This document shows positions 32,100 to 39,965 of a DNA stretch of 39,965 nt, in pieces. The notes under the pieces were generated by a model. That model made no database searches and had not been told where the DNA came from. It saw nothing but the letters and a program-made list of their open reading frames with translations. Made by a program: the position numbers and the translations under genes. Within the stretch, counting starts at the first letter, position 1. Each line of letters begins with the position of its first letter. This DNA comes from an uncultured Roseiflexus sp. (GTDB lineage Bacteria; Chloroflexota; Chloroflexia; Chloroflexales; Roseiflexaceae), in contig CALGYB010000054.1 in the NCBI GenBank assembly GCA_937935075.1, positions 1 through 39,965 on the forward strand. Direction: 5' to 3'.

Positions 32100-32415
32100 A
32101 AAGCACCTGGGCATGTTGCAGTGCGTGTTTCCAAAAGGGACGCTGTTGGAGACGGTCGAAATCTTCGCTGTTGTATGCAAAAATGTCAACGCTCTCGCTG
32201 CTGTCGATCACACTGTAGACCCAGCGCGTCAACTCACGCGGCGAGCGGGGATCCTCGAAAAGCGCCAGCAGATCGATGTCGCTAAAGAGCGATGGAGTGC
32301 CGCGCGCCAGCGAACCGAACAGGACGACCCGAATGGCGCCAAGCGCGCGGAGTTGATCCGCCAGACGACGGGCTTCACTCAGGAGATGTTCATAATGGTG
32401 GGGCGATGCGCGCAT
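32080..32415 (-). CDS. MNT-type nucleotidyltransferase domain protein
   Basis: A 111-aa minimal nucleotidyltransferase. The active-site motif is VVLFGSLARGTPSLFSDIDLL (GS-x-ARG ... SDIDL), with a third acidic region ESVDIFAY. In MNT/HEPN modules this protein modifies or neutralises the HEPN toxin. ATG 32415 (MRASPHHYEHLLSEARR) is used; an upstream in-frame start at 32469 is less likely. Three tandem GAGAACC repeats lie directly upstream. It overlaps the HEPN gene. Confidence 0.85.
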   Translation of the reverse strand: MRASPHHYEHLLSEARRLADQLRALGAIRVVLFGSLARGTPSLFSDIDLLALFEDPRSPRELTRWVYSVIDSSESVDIFAYNSEDFDRLQQRPFWKHALQHAQVLYERPAT

Positions 32416-32417
32416 AA

Positions 32418-32438
32418 GAGAACCGAGAACCGAGAACC
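32418..32438. repeat. Three tandem GAGAACC heptamers upstream of the MNT gene
   Basis: Perfect copies at 32418-32424, 32425-32431 and 32432-32438, in the leader of the MNT gene, 2 bases from its start. No Shine-Dalgarno is seen there. Confidence 0.85.
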
Positions 32439-32572
32439 CAGGAGGCGACAACGCTTTATTGCGGCGCACGGATATGATAGCATAGGGTCAGGCAGGAGGG
32501 GTTGGCGGAACTCACGACTTGCCGGCGGCGTCTTGAGGTATAGGAGTGCCACACACAGACAGGAGCAATGAT

Positions 32573-35500
32573 ATGCCTCCGCTCTATCGCTGGTTTGCGT
32601 TGTTGATGGTGATTGCAACGACCATCGCTGCATGCGGCGGTCCACGCCCGCAGCCAACCCCAACGCCGGTGACGGCGCAACCAACCCCGGTGGCGTCGCG
32701 ACGCGATATTCCCCAACCGCCGACCCAGACGGCGCCGATCCTGGTGGCTCGTTCTCCCGAACCAGGGCAGGCGCTCGATCCAGGCGCTCCGGTCGAATTG
32801 GTGTTCGACCGCCCGATGGATCGCGCATCGGTGGCGGCAGCCCTGACCGTCGCCGGGGTGAGCGGGACGGTTGAATGGCCCGACGCGCGCACCGTGCGCT
32901 TCGTGCCTGGCGCGCCGCTGAAACGCGCTGCCACCTATGAGGTGCTGCTGCGCGAAACGGCGAAGAGCACTGATGGTGTGCCGCTGGCGGCGCCGCTGCG
33001 CTTCCGCTTCGCCACCGCCGGTTTTCTCGAGGTCGGGCAGGTGATCCCCGCCGATGACGCCGCCGATGTGCAGCCCAATTCGACGATCACGGTTTTCTTT
33101 AACCGTCCCGTCGTGCCGCTGACGGCAATCGAGATGCAGGCGAACCTGCCGCAGCCGCTGACGTTCGATCCGCCAATTGCAGGGCGCGGGGAGTGGCTGA
33201 ATACGGCGATCTACACCTTCATCCCCGCAGCGCCGCTTGCCGGCGGCGCCACCTACACCGGACGCATCGCCGCCGGGCTGACCGATGTGACCGGGAATCC
33301 GCTCCAGTCGGAGTATACCTGGCGTTTTACCGTCGCCCGTCCGCAGGTGGTGACGATTGATCCTTTCGATGGCGCAACCCTTGTGCCATTGCAAAAGCCT
33401 ATCACACTGCGCTTCAATGTGCCGGTCGATCCCGCCTCGGCGCGCGCGGCGTTCCGCCTGCGCAGCCCCGATGGCGCCGACATCCCCGGCGATCTTCAGG
33501 TTACCGGCGAGACGCTGATCTTCACCCCCTCCCAACGCCTCGAATACGAGGTGCGCTACACGGTCGAGGCGGATGCCAGCCTGACCGGCATTTCCGGCGG
33601 GCTTGGCATGGCGAACGATTTCCGCGCGACGTTCCAGACGGTTCCGCGACTGCGTATTCTCGAGACCGACCCGCGCGATGGCGAGACGGATGCGCGCCGT
33701 GGCGGGTTGGCGATCCGCTTCAATGCGCCGGTCGATCCGACGACGGTGATGCCGAATGTTGCGATCACGCCGCAACAGACGGAGGTGTATACCTATTTCA
33801 ACGAGTATGACAATACATTTGTGATCGGTTTCGATTCGCGCCCTTCGACCGAATATGCGGTAACCATTGGACCGGACATCGCCGATCCGTATGGCGCTCG
33901 CACCGGTCAGTCGCTGACGGTGCGGTTCCGCACAGCGCCGCTGGAGCCGGAGGTCTACCCGCTGACTCCCGGCTTCATCACGACGTTCGACGCTAATCGC
34001 GCGCCACGCCTGGCGTTGATGGCAACCAATGTCAGCAGCGCGTCGCTGGCGCTCTATCGCCTGCCGGTCGAGGCGGTGCTACGCCGTGAGATTCTTGGAC
34101 CCGACGGCGCTTCTCCGCCTCCTGGCGCGACGCTTGTGCGCCGCTGGCAGGCGCAGTTCAGTGTTCCCCGCGATGAACCAACGCCGGTGCGCATCGACCT
34201 GGTCGAAGGCGGCGGTCGCCTGGACCCTGGGCTGTATCTGCTGCTGCTCGACTCTCCCTCCGGCTACCCCGATGCGCGGGTGCTGGCAGTGTCGCCGCTG
34301 CACCTGACGCTGAAAGCGGCAGAACGCAATGCGCTGGTGTGGGCGAATGATCTGACGACCGGCGCGCCGGTTTCCGGTCTTGCGCTGGAACTGTTCGACA
34401 ACCAGGGCGCCTCGCTGGGGACGGTGACGACCGATGCGAATGGAGTGGCGCAGGCGACGTTCAATCGTACCGAGTATTATGGGATGGTCGCGGTCGCACG
34501 ACAGCCGTTTGCAATCTTCGGTGCGGACTGGAGCAGCGGTGTCAGTCCGTGGGATTTCAACCTCCCGGCGTCGTCTGATCTGCCAGAAGTCACCGCATAT
34601 GTCTACACTGATCGTCCGATCTACCGTCCCGGGCAGCAGGTGTGGTTCAAAGGCATGGTACGCGCCGAAGACGATGTGCGCTATTCGCTCATGCAGGGAG
34701 TGACCACGGCTCAGATTACCGTCTATGATGCCGCTGGCGAGTCCATCTTCCAGCAATTGACGACTCTGAACCCGAACGGCGCCTTCGATGGCGGGTTCGC
34801 GCTGGCAGCCGGTGCGCCAACCGGCCAGTATGCCATCAGCCTGAATATCGGCAGCCGCGAGTTCCGGTTCCCCTTTCAGGTCGCCGCGTACCGTCCGCCG
34901 GAGATCGAGGTGACGGCGACGCCGCGCGCTGCCGAGATCACGCGCGGCACACCCACCGATGTGACGGTGCGCGCCGGTTATTTCTTCGGCGCGCCGGCCG
35001 CAAACCTGCCGGTGCAGTGGAATGTGCTGGCTGAGCCGTTCTCTCCGGCGCCCGATTGGGCCAGCAGGTACACCTTCGACGAGTCGGGCGATGTGTGGAT
35101 CTGCCGCTTCTGCTGGTGGATCCCCGCTCCGCCGCCGCAACCGATCCTCTCCGGCAGCGCCACAACCGATGCGCAGGGTCAGGCAATCATCAGCCTGCCG
35201 GGTGAATTGCGCGATACGGAGGGGAATGTCATCACCCGCAGCGTGCGTCTGACAGTTGAGGCAACCGTCACCGGGCGCGACAATCAGGCGATCAGCGGGC
35301 GCACCAACGTCATCGTGCATTCCAGCGAACTGTACGTCGGCCTGGCGCCGCGCACCTACGTCAGCAGGGCAGGCGCGGTACAGCAGATCGACCTGGTAAC
35401 GATCGATACGCGCGGCAATCGCCTGGCGAACCGTGCGGTCGAAATCGAACTGGTGCGTACCACCTGGGAGAATCGGTTCGTGCAGGACGACGCTGGCGGG

Positions 35501-38500
35501 CGCTGGGAGTCGCGTGAGGTGCGCGAGCCTGTCGGCACGCAGACGGTCACGACCGACGCGAATGGCGAGGCGGTTGTCTCGTTCACTCCCGACAAAGGCG
35601 GCGCCTACCTGGTGCTGGCGCGCGCGCGCGATGCCGGCGGGCGCGAGGCGCGATCATCGCGCTATGTCTGGGTCTATGGCGGCGATGCGCTCTGGCTGCG
35701 CGAGAACAACGACCGTATCAACCTGATCGCCGACAAGGGCGAGTATCGCCCCGGCGAAACGGCGACCATCCTCATTCCTTCACCGTTCACCGGAACGCAC
35801 TGGGCGTTGCTGACTGTCGAACGCGGCGGTGTGCTGAGCCACGAGGTGCGCCAGGTAAGCGGCGGTAGTCTGGTCTACCAGTTGCCGATCACCCCCGATC
35901 ATGCGCCGAATATCTTCGTCTCGGCGGTGCTGTTCGCGCCGCCGGATGGCAGCGGCGCGCCGGCCGATTTCAAAGTTGGCGTTCTGCCGTTGAGCGTCGC
36001 GCCGACCGCACAGATGCTCCGGGTTGAGGTGACCTCCGCCGCGCCGCAGGCTGCCCCTGGTGATGCTGCCACATTCGAGGTGCGCGTCACCGACACGAAT
36101 GGCGCACCAGTGGCGGCGGAACTGTCGCTCGATCTGGTCGATAAAGCAGTGCTGTCGCTGCAACCACGCGAGCCGGATGCCATTGTCCAGCGGTTCTACG
36201 GTCGCCGTCCACTAGGGGTCTTCACCGGCGCCGGATTGTCGGTCGCCGCCGAGCGCTTCGAGCGTCTGCTGGACGAGGCGCAGCGCAATGCGCCGCCGGG
36301 TGCTGACTTAGCCGAAGCGGAGGTTGCTGTTCCTACGGTAGGACTGGCGCCAACGGCGCCGGCGGCAGCCATGCCCGCAGAGGCGATGCCCGCGCGCGCC
36401 GGAGATGCTGCGCTTCAGCAGGGATTGACCGTCCGCGAAGAGTTTGCCGATACCGCCTTCTGGCAGGCGGTTGTGACGACCGACGCCGGCGGGCGCGCAA
36501 CTGTGCAGGTCACGCTGCCCGACAATCTGACGACCTGGGTGATGCGTGGCGTGGCGCTCACAGCGGATACGCGCGTTGGCGAAGGAACCGGCGAACTGGT
36601 CAGCGCCAAACCACTGCTCGTGCGTCCGGTCACACCGCGCTTCTTCGTCGTTGGTGATGTGGTGGAACTGGCGGCAAACGTCAGCAATCTCACGAATGCG
36701 CCACTGGCGACTGAGGTCACCCTGAGCGCCGATGGGGTCACGGTCGCCACGCCGCTGACGCAGACGATCCAGGTTCCGGCGAACGGTGAAGCGTCGGTGA
36801 CCTGGCAGGCGACGGTTCTCGATGTCGAGTCGGTCGATCTGGTGTTCAGCGCCATCTCCGGGCAACTGAGCGATGCAACGCGCCCGCGCATCGCAACTGC
36901 GCCAGGCGGGCGCATTCCGGTCTACCGCTACAGCGCACCAGAGACGGTGGCGACCGGCGGGCAGATCGACAGTGCGGATGCGCGGGTCGAGGCAGTGGCG
37001 CTGCCGCCGAATGTCGATACGCGCCTGGGCGAACTCCGTATCCGTATCGATCCCTCGCTGGCGGCCGGCGTGCTCGACGGTTTGCAGGCTTTGGAGGAAT
37101 ACCCGTATGACACGGTCGAATCGACCGTCTCGCGTTTTGTGCCGAATGTCGTCGCGCTGCGGGCGCTGCGCCAGCTGGGGGTGACGAACGCCGAACTGGA
37201 GGCGCGTCTGCCGACGTTGGTCGCCGATGCGCTCGACCGGTTGTATCTGTGGCAGAATGCCGACGGCGGCTGGGGCTGGTGGTCAGAGGATGAGAGCAAC
37301 CCGTATATCAGCGCGTATGTGGTATTTGGCATGCTGCGTGCGCGCGAAGCGGGCTTCACCGTGCGCGACGACGTGCTGGCGCGCGGGATGGAGTACCTTA
37401 CTGCGCAACTCGTCGCTGATGCCGATGTGCGCACAGCGCCGCAGGCGAACCGGCAGGCGTGGCTGCTCTACGTCCTCGCCGACGGCGGCAAGCCGGACAG
37501 CGGACGGATGGATGCGCTCTACAACAACCGCGAGCGTCTGGGAGTGTACGGCAAAGCGCTGCTGGCGCTGGCGCTCCACCGCGTCAATACGAATGATGCG
37601 CGGCTCAAGACGCTTCTGTCGGACCTGAACAATGCCGCGATCACCAGCGCAACCGGGGTCTACTGGGAAGAACCCGTGCGGGACTACTGGGCATTCAGCA
37701 GCGACACCACCAGCAGCGCGATTGTGCTCCAGGCGCTGGTGCGGCTCGACCCGCAGAATCAGATCATTCCGAATGCTGTGCGCTGGCTCATGGTTGCTCG
37801 ACGTGGCGACATCTGGCTCACCACCCAGGAGTCGGTATGGGCGTTGCTGGCGCTGACCGATTGGATGGCAACCACCGGCGAACTCAACGGCGCCTACGAT
37901 TATGCCGTCTGGTTGAACGGCGACGAACGCATCGCCGGGCGCATCGACGCCACCAACGTGATGTCGCCGACCGTCGTGCGTGTGCCGACGACCGAATTGC
38001 TGACCGGCAATCCATCGCTGGTGGCAGTGGGGCGCAGTGAGGGACCGGGGCGACTCTACTATACGGCGCACCTGAACCTGGCGTTGCCCGCCGATCAGGT
38101 GAAGGCGCTCGATCGGGGCATCGCCGTGACGCGACGGTATGTGGCAGCCGATTGCACGGACGGACCACGTTGCCCGACGTTGACCAGCGTCAAAGCGGGC
38201 GACGCGGTGCGGGTCGAACTCTCGATTGTGGCGGAGCGCGATCTTTACTACTTCCAGCTCGAAGACCCGTTCCCTGCCGGGGGCGAAGCCATCGATCCGA
38301 CCCTGGCGACAACCGCGATCGCCGCGAATACCGGTCCGACGCTCCGATTAGCGCCGGACACGACGACGCCATACTTCTTCTGGTGGCGATGGCGCTGGTA
38401 CAACCGGGTCGAACTGCGTGACGAAAAGGTGGCGCTGTTCGCCGATTACCTGCCGCGCGGCGCATACGTCTTCAGTTACACCTTCCGTGCCGTGCAGCCC

Positions 38501-38596
38501 GGCGAGTACCGCGTCATCCCGACCATCGCGCAGGAGAGTTTCTTCTCCGAAGTGTTTGGGCGTTCGGATGGGCAACTGTTCATCATCACACGATAA
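32573..38596 (+). CDS. Alpha-2-macroglobulin family lipoprotein lacking the thioester
   Basis: A 2007-aa cell-envelope protein. The lipobox is ATTIAAC, so it is probably a lipoprotein, followed by a Pro/Thr-rich linker. Four Ig-like (Big_5) domains occupy about 50-460. The macroglobulin core includes [20 protein letters not shown] near residue 675 and [19 protein letters not shown] near 1055. The A2M domain is at about 1300 ([19 protein letters not shown]). The TED domain follows with [20 protein letters not shown]. The usual thioester CxEQ reads TVES (Thr1514-Ser1517, [12 protein letters not shown]), so no covalent protease trap can form. ATG 32573 has AGGAG 7 bases upstream. No pbpC lies nearby. 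Role: probably envelope protection or structural. Confidence 0.9.
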   Translation: MPPLYRWFALLMVIATTIAACGGPRPQPTPTPVTAQPTPVASRRDIPQPPTQTAPILVARSPEPGQALDPGAPVELVFDRPMDRASVAAALTVAGVSGTVEWPDARTVRFVPGAPLKRAATYEVLLRETAKSTDGVPLAAPLRFRFATAGFLEVGQVIPADDAADVQPNSTITVFFNRPVVPLTAIEMQANLPQPLTFDPPIAGRGEWLNTAIYTFIPAAPLAGGATYTGRIAAGLTDVTGNPLQSEYTWRFTVARPQVVTIDPFDGATLVPLQKPITLRFNVPVDPASARAAFRLRSPDGADIPGDLQVTGETLIFTPSQRLEYEVRYTVEADASLTGISGGLGMANDFRATFQTVPRLRILETDPRDGETDARRGGLAIRFNAPVDPTTVMPNVAITPQQTEVYTYFNEYDNTFVIGFDSRPSTEYAVTIGPDIADPYGARTGQSLTVRFRTAPLEPEVYPLTPGFITTFDANRAPRLALMATNVSSASLALYRLPVEAVLRREILGPDGASPPPGATLVRRWQAQFSVPRDEPTPVRIDLVEGGGRLDPGLYLLLLDSPSGYPDARVLAVSPLHLTLKAAERNALVWANDLTTGAPVSGLALELFDNQGASLGTVTTDANGVAQATFNRTEYYGMVAVARQPFAIFGADWSSGVSPWDFNLPASSDLPEVTAYVYTDRPIYRPGQQVWFKGMVRAEDDVRYSLMQGVTTAQITVYDAAGESIFQQLTTLNPNGAFDGGFALAAGAPTGQYAISLNIGSREFRFPFQVAAYRPPEIEVTATPRAAEITRGTPTDVTVRAGYFFGAPAANLPVQWNVLAEPFSPAPDWASRYTFDESGDVWICRFCWWIPAPPPQPILSGSATTDAQGQAIISLPGELRDTEGNVITRSVRLTVEATVTGRDNQAISGRTNVIVHSSELYVGLAPRTYVSRAGAVQQIDLVTIDTRGNRLANRAVEIELVRTTWENRFVQDDAGGRWESREVREPVGTQTVTTDANGEAVVSFTPDKGGAYLVLARARDAGGREARSSRYVWVYGGDALWLRENNDRINLIADKGEYRPGETATILIPSPFTGTHWALLTVERGGVLSHEVRQVSGGSLVYQLPITPDHAPNIFVSAVLFAPPDGSGAPADFKVGVLPLSVAPTAQMLRVEVTSAAPQAAPGDAATFEVRVTDTNGAPVAAELSLDLVDKAVLSLQPREPDAIVQRFYGRRPLGVFTGAGLSVAAERFERLLDEAQRNAPPGADLAEAEVAVPTVGLAPTAPAAAMPAEAMPARAGDAALQQGLTVREEFADTAFWQAVVTTDAGGRATVQVTLPDNLTTWVMRGVALTADTRVGEGTGELVSAKPLLVRPVTPRFFVVGDVVELAANVSNLTNAPLATEVTLSADGVTVATPLTQTIQVPANGEASVTWQATVLDVESVDLVFSAISGQLSDATRPRIATAPGGRIPVYRYSAPETVATGGQIDSADARVEAVALPPNVDTRLGELRIRIDPSLAAGVLDGLQALEEYPYDTVESTVSRFVPNVVALRALRQLGVTNAELEARLPTLVADALDRLYLWQNADGGWGWWSEDESNPYISAYVVFGMLRAREAGFTVRDDVLARGMEYLTAQLVADADVRTAPQANRQAWLLYVLADGGKPDSGRMDALYNNRERLGVYGKALLALALHRVNTNDARLKTLLSDLNNAAITSATGVYWEEPVRDYWAFSSDTTSSAIVLQALVRLDPQNQIIPNAVRWLMVARRGDIWLTTQESVWALLALTDWMATTGELNGAYDYAVWLNGDERIAGRIDATNVMSPTVVRVPTTELLTGNPSLVAVGRSEGPGRLYYTAHLNLALPADQVKALDRGIAVTRRYVAADCTDGPRCPTLTSVKAGDAVRVELSIVAERDLYYFQLEDPFPAGGEAIDPTLATTAIAANTGPTLRLAPDTTTPYFFWWRWRWYNRVELRDEKVALFADYLPRGAYVFSYTFRAVQPGEYRVIPTIAQESFFSEVFGRSDGQLFIITR

Positions 38597-38612
38597 GCGT
38601 TCAAAAAAGCGG

Positions 38613-38618
38613 TATAAT
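38613..38618 (+). promoter_or_regulatory. Consensus -10 box upstream of the oxidoreductase
   Basis: TATAAT, 16 bases after the stop of the A2M gene. No convincing -35. The predicted start near 38625 gives a leader of about 57 nt. Confidence 0.5.
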
Positions 38619-38639
38619 CAGGCTTCGTCAACATCACAC

Positions 38640-38678
38640 GCGGAGGTCGTAGACCTCCGCATTATCTTCGCCGGAGGT
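38640..38678 (+). promoter_or_regulatory. Leader with two competing hairpins over the Shine-Dalgarno
   Basis: GCGGAGGTC (38640-38648), loop GTA, GACCTCCGC (38652-38660): 9-bp stem. The 3' arm ACCTCCG (38653-38659) can also pair with CGGAGGT (38672-38678), which is the Shine-Dalgarno of the next gene. The two pairings exclude each other. Confidence 0.55.
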
Positions 38679-38681
38679 TCT

Positions 38682-39692
38682 ATGGCTCCCCAACCTGTGC
38701 GCACGGTGATGATTGGATGTGGCGGCATGGCGCGCCACCATCTACGGCGTATGTACGAATTGCGCGACAGCACGCAGATCATCGCCGTGTGCGAACCATC
38801 GCAGTCCGCCTATGACGCCACTGCTGCGCTCTTCGAGCAGGCAGGCGTTGCGCCGCCGCCCAACGAACCGGACCTGGAGAAACTGCTCGTCGATTATCGC
38901 GGCAAACTCGACGCCGCCTTCATCATCACGCCGCATGCGTACCACCACAATCAGGCGAAAGCGTGCATGGAAGCCGGTCTCGACGTGCTGCTCGAAAAAC
39001 CGATGGTCATGAACGCCGACGAAGCCCACAGCCTGATCGAAACTCGTAATCGCACCGGGCGCTTGCTGGTGGTCGCGTTTCCCGGCAGCCTCTCGCCGAA
39101 CATGCGCACCGCCGTCGCCCTGCTGCGTTCCGGCGCATTCGGGCGTCTCCTGACGATCAGCGGCGTCGTCTGGCAGAACTGGGGACCAATGACCGTCGGG
39201 ACGTGGCGACAGCAACCGGAACTGTCCGGCGGCGGATTCCTGTTCGACACCGGCGCACATCTGCTCAACACTGTCGTTGATCTGGCAGGCGAAGATGTTG
39301 CCGAAGTTGCGGCATATCTGGACGACCGGGGGCGTCCGGTTGAGACGCTGGGAGCGGTAATTGCGCGGTTACGCTCGGGGGCGCTGATCACGCTCCATGC
39401 CTGTGGTGAAGCCATTCCGTCGTGCCATTCGGATGTGCGAGTCTTTTGCGAACGCGCCATTCTATACACCGGCGTCTGGGGCGAACGGCTCGAGGTGCAG
39501 TACAACGGCGACAAACCGCCTGCTGCGATACCCGTGCCCGAGTCGCGCGGCGTCTGGGAGCAATTCCTGGCGGTACGCGCCGGGAAGCAGGAGAACCCCT
39601 GCCCGCCCGAAGTCGGCTTGCGTATGGCGCAGTTGTGGGATGCCATCAAAGCGTCGGCGGCGCGGGGCGGCGCACCGGTGGGTGTGCGCTAA
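38682..39692 (+). CDS. Gfo/Idh/MocA-family oxidoreductase
   Basis: A 336-aa NAD(P)-dependent oxidoreductase. The Rossmann fold starts [19 protein letters not shown]. The family active-site Lys is in [14 protein letters not shown], and [21 protein letters not shown] holds the DTGxH motif. The C-terminal beta-sheet domain follows. Substrate, probably a sugar or inositol derivative, cannot be told. ATG 38682 with GGAGG at 38673-38677 (4-nt spacer) is the start; the frame is open far upstream into the A2M gene, but that part is a shadow. Leader described separately. Confidence 0.9.
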   Translation: MAPQPVRTVMIGCGGMARHHLRRMYELRDSTQIIAVCEPSQSAYDATAALFEQAGVAPPPNEPDLEKLLVDYRGKLDAAFIITPHAYHHNQAKACMEAGLDVLLEKPMVMNADEAHSLIETRNRTGRLLVVAFPGSLSPNMRTAVALLRSGAFGRLLTISGVVWQNWGPMTVGTWRQQPELSGGGFLFDTGAHLLNTVVDLAGEDVAEVAAYLDDRGRPVETLGAVIARLRSGALITLHACGEAIPSCHSDVRVFCERAILYTGVWGERLEVQYNGDKPPAAIPVPESRGVWEQFLAVRAGKQENPCPPEVGLRMAQLWDAIKASAARGGAPVGVR

Positions 39693-39965
39693 AGCAACCA
39701 ATGTCCCACCATCTGACCACCCGCCCCGCAGAAGTAGGGCGGGCTTCAGCCCGCTGCAAGACGGCGAATACGCCGGCACCCCCCTGCCCCTCCGCTCCTA
39801 CACGGGGAGCGGGGGAACATGGCTCCCCTCCCCCTCCCCTCCCCCTCCCTCCGCTGGGGGGAGGGCAGGGGTGGGGGACCAGCGAGCAGCGCCCCCCTGC
39901 CCCTCCGCTCCCACACGGGGAGGGGGGAAATACTCCCCTCCCCCTTTATGGGGGAGGGGTTGGGG
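39693..39965. repeat. C/G-rich repeat region to the window end
   Basis: No gene. GGGCGGGCTTCAGCCCGC forms a hairpin (about 39738-39755). After it, a block starting CCCCCCTGCCCCTCCGCTCC begins at 39779 and again at 39892, a 113-bp spacing. Runs of CCCCTCCCC fill the rest. Confidence 0.75.

Overview
The window is high-GC bacterial DNA. The gene content (YidC, a menaquinone-pathway MenH, complex I genes, a Mg-chelatase-type I/D pair, a baeRF3 protein and secreted proteins with repeats of the form ERNGGLPVFGYPIS) together with many short dispersed repeats points to a filamentous phototrophic Chloroflexota, most like Roseiflexus. The genus is an inference from gene style and is not proven here.

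Layout. (1) 1-7648, minus strand: a 21-bp minisatellite, a PfkB-type sugar kinase, then jag, yidC, rnpA and rpmH (protein insertion, RNase P protein, ribosomal protein L34), a three-S1-domain RNA-binding protein, and an AAA+/VWA chelatase pair. The pair's 4-nt junction carries an in-frame A AAA AAG slippery heptamer and a hairpin, so a frameshift would fuse the two ORFs. rpmH has a full-consensus promoter and a long structured leader. (2) 7848-10883, plus: an unrecognised coupled cluster (52-aa protein, 618-aa protein, HEAT-repeat protein). (3) 10884-11606: non-coding repeats, including a roughly 350-bp element with terminal inverted repeats. (4) 11607-14235: a membrane protein, a DUF11-type surface protein with an LPRTG tail, and an Ogt-type DNA repair methyltransferase. 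(5) 14232-20872: a perfect-consensus promoter followed by nuoABCDE (the peripheral part of complex I only), then a P-type ATPase that has lost several catalytic signatures, and a KdpD-like universal stress domain. (6) 20873-22300: repeats around a GxxExxY protein and a broken methyltransferase remnant. (7) 22301-25302: menH, with a phosphoribosyltransferase and a baeRF3 protein on the opposite strand. (8) 25303-30641: two tandem secreted paralogues and an sbcD without sbcC, embedded in dispersed repeats. These include two inverted copies of a 93-99-bp MITE-like element; one copy has a perfect 10-bp target duplication. (9) 30642-32415, minus: an F420-type oxidoreductase, and an MNT/HEPN pair whose HEPN gene is frameshifted. 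(10) 32573-39692, plus: a 2007-aa alpha-2-macroglobulin lipoprotein without the thioester motif, then a Gfo/Idh/MocA oxidoreductase behind a short leader with two competing hairpins. (11) The end of the window is C/G-rich repeat.

The strongest leads are the chelatase frameshift junction, the degenerate P-type ATPase placed directly after nuoE, the MITE with its target duplication, the structured rpmH leader, and the anti-Shine-Dalgarno leader of the last gene. Product names are my reading of motifs; no database search was possible.
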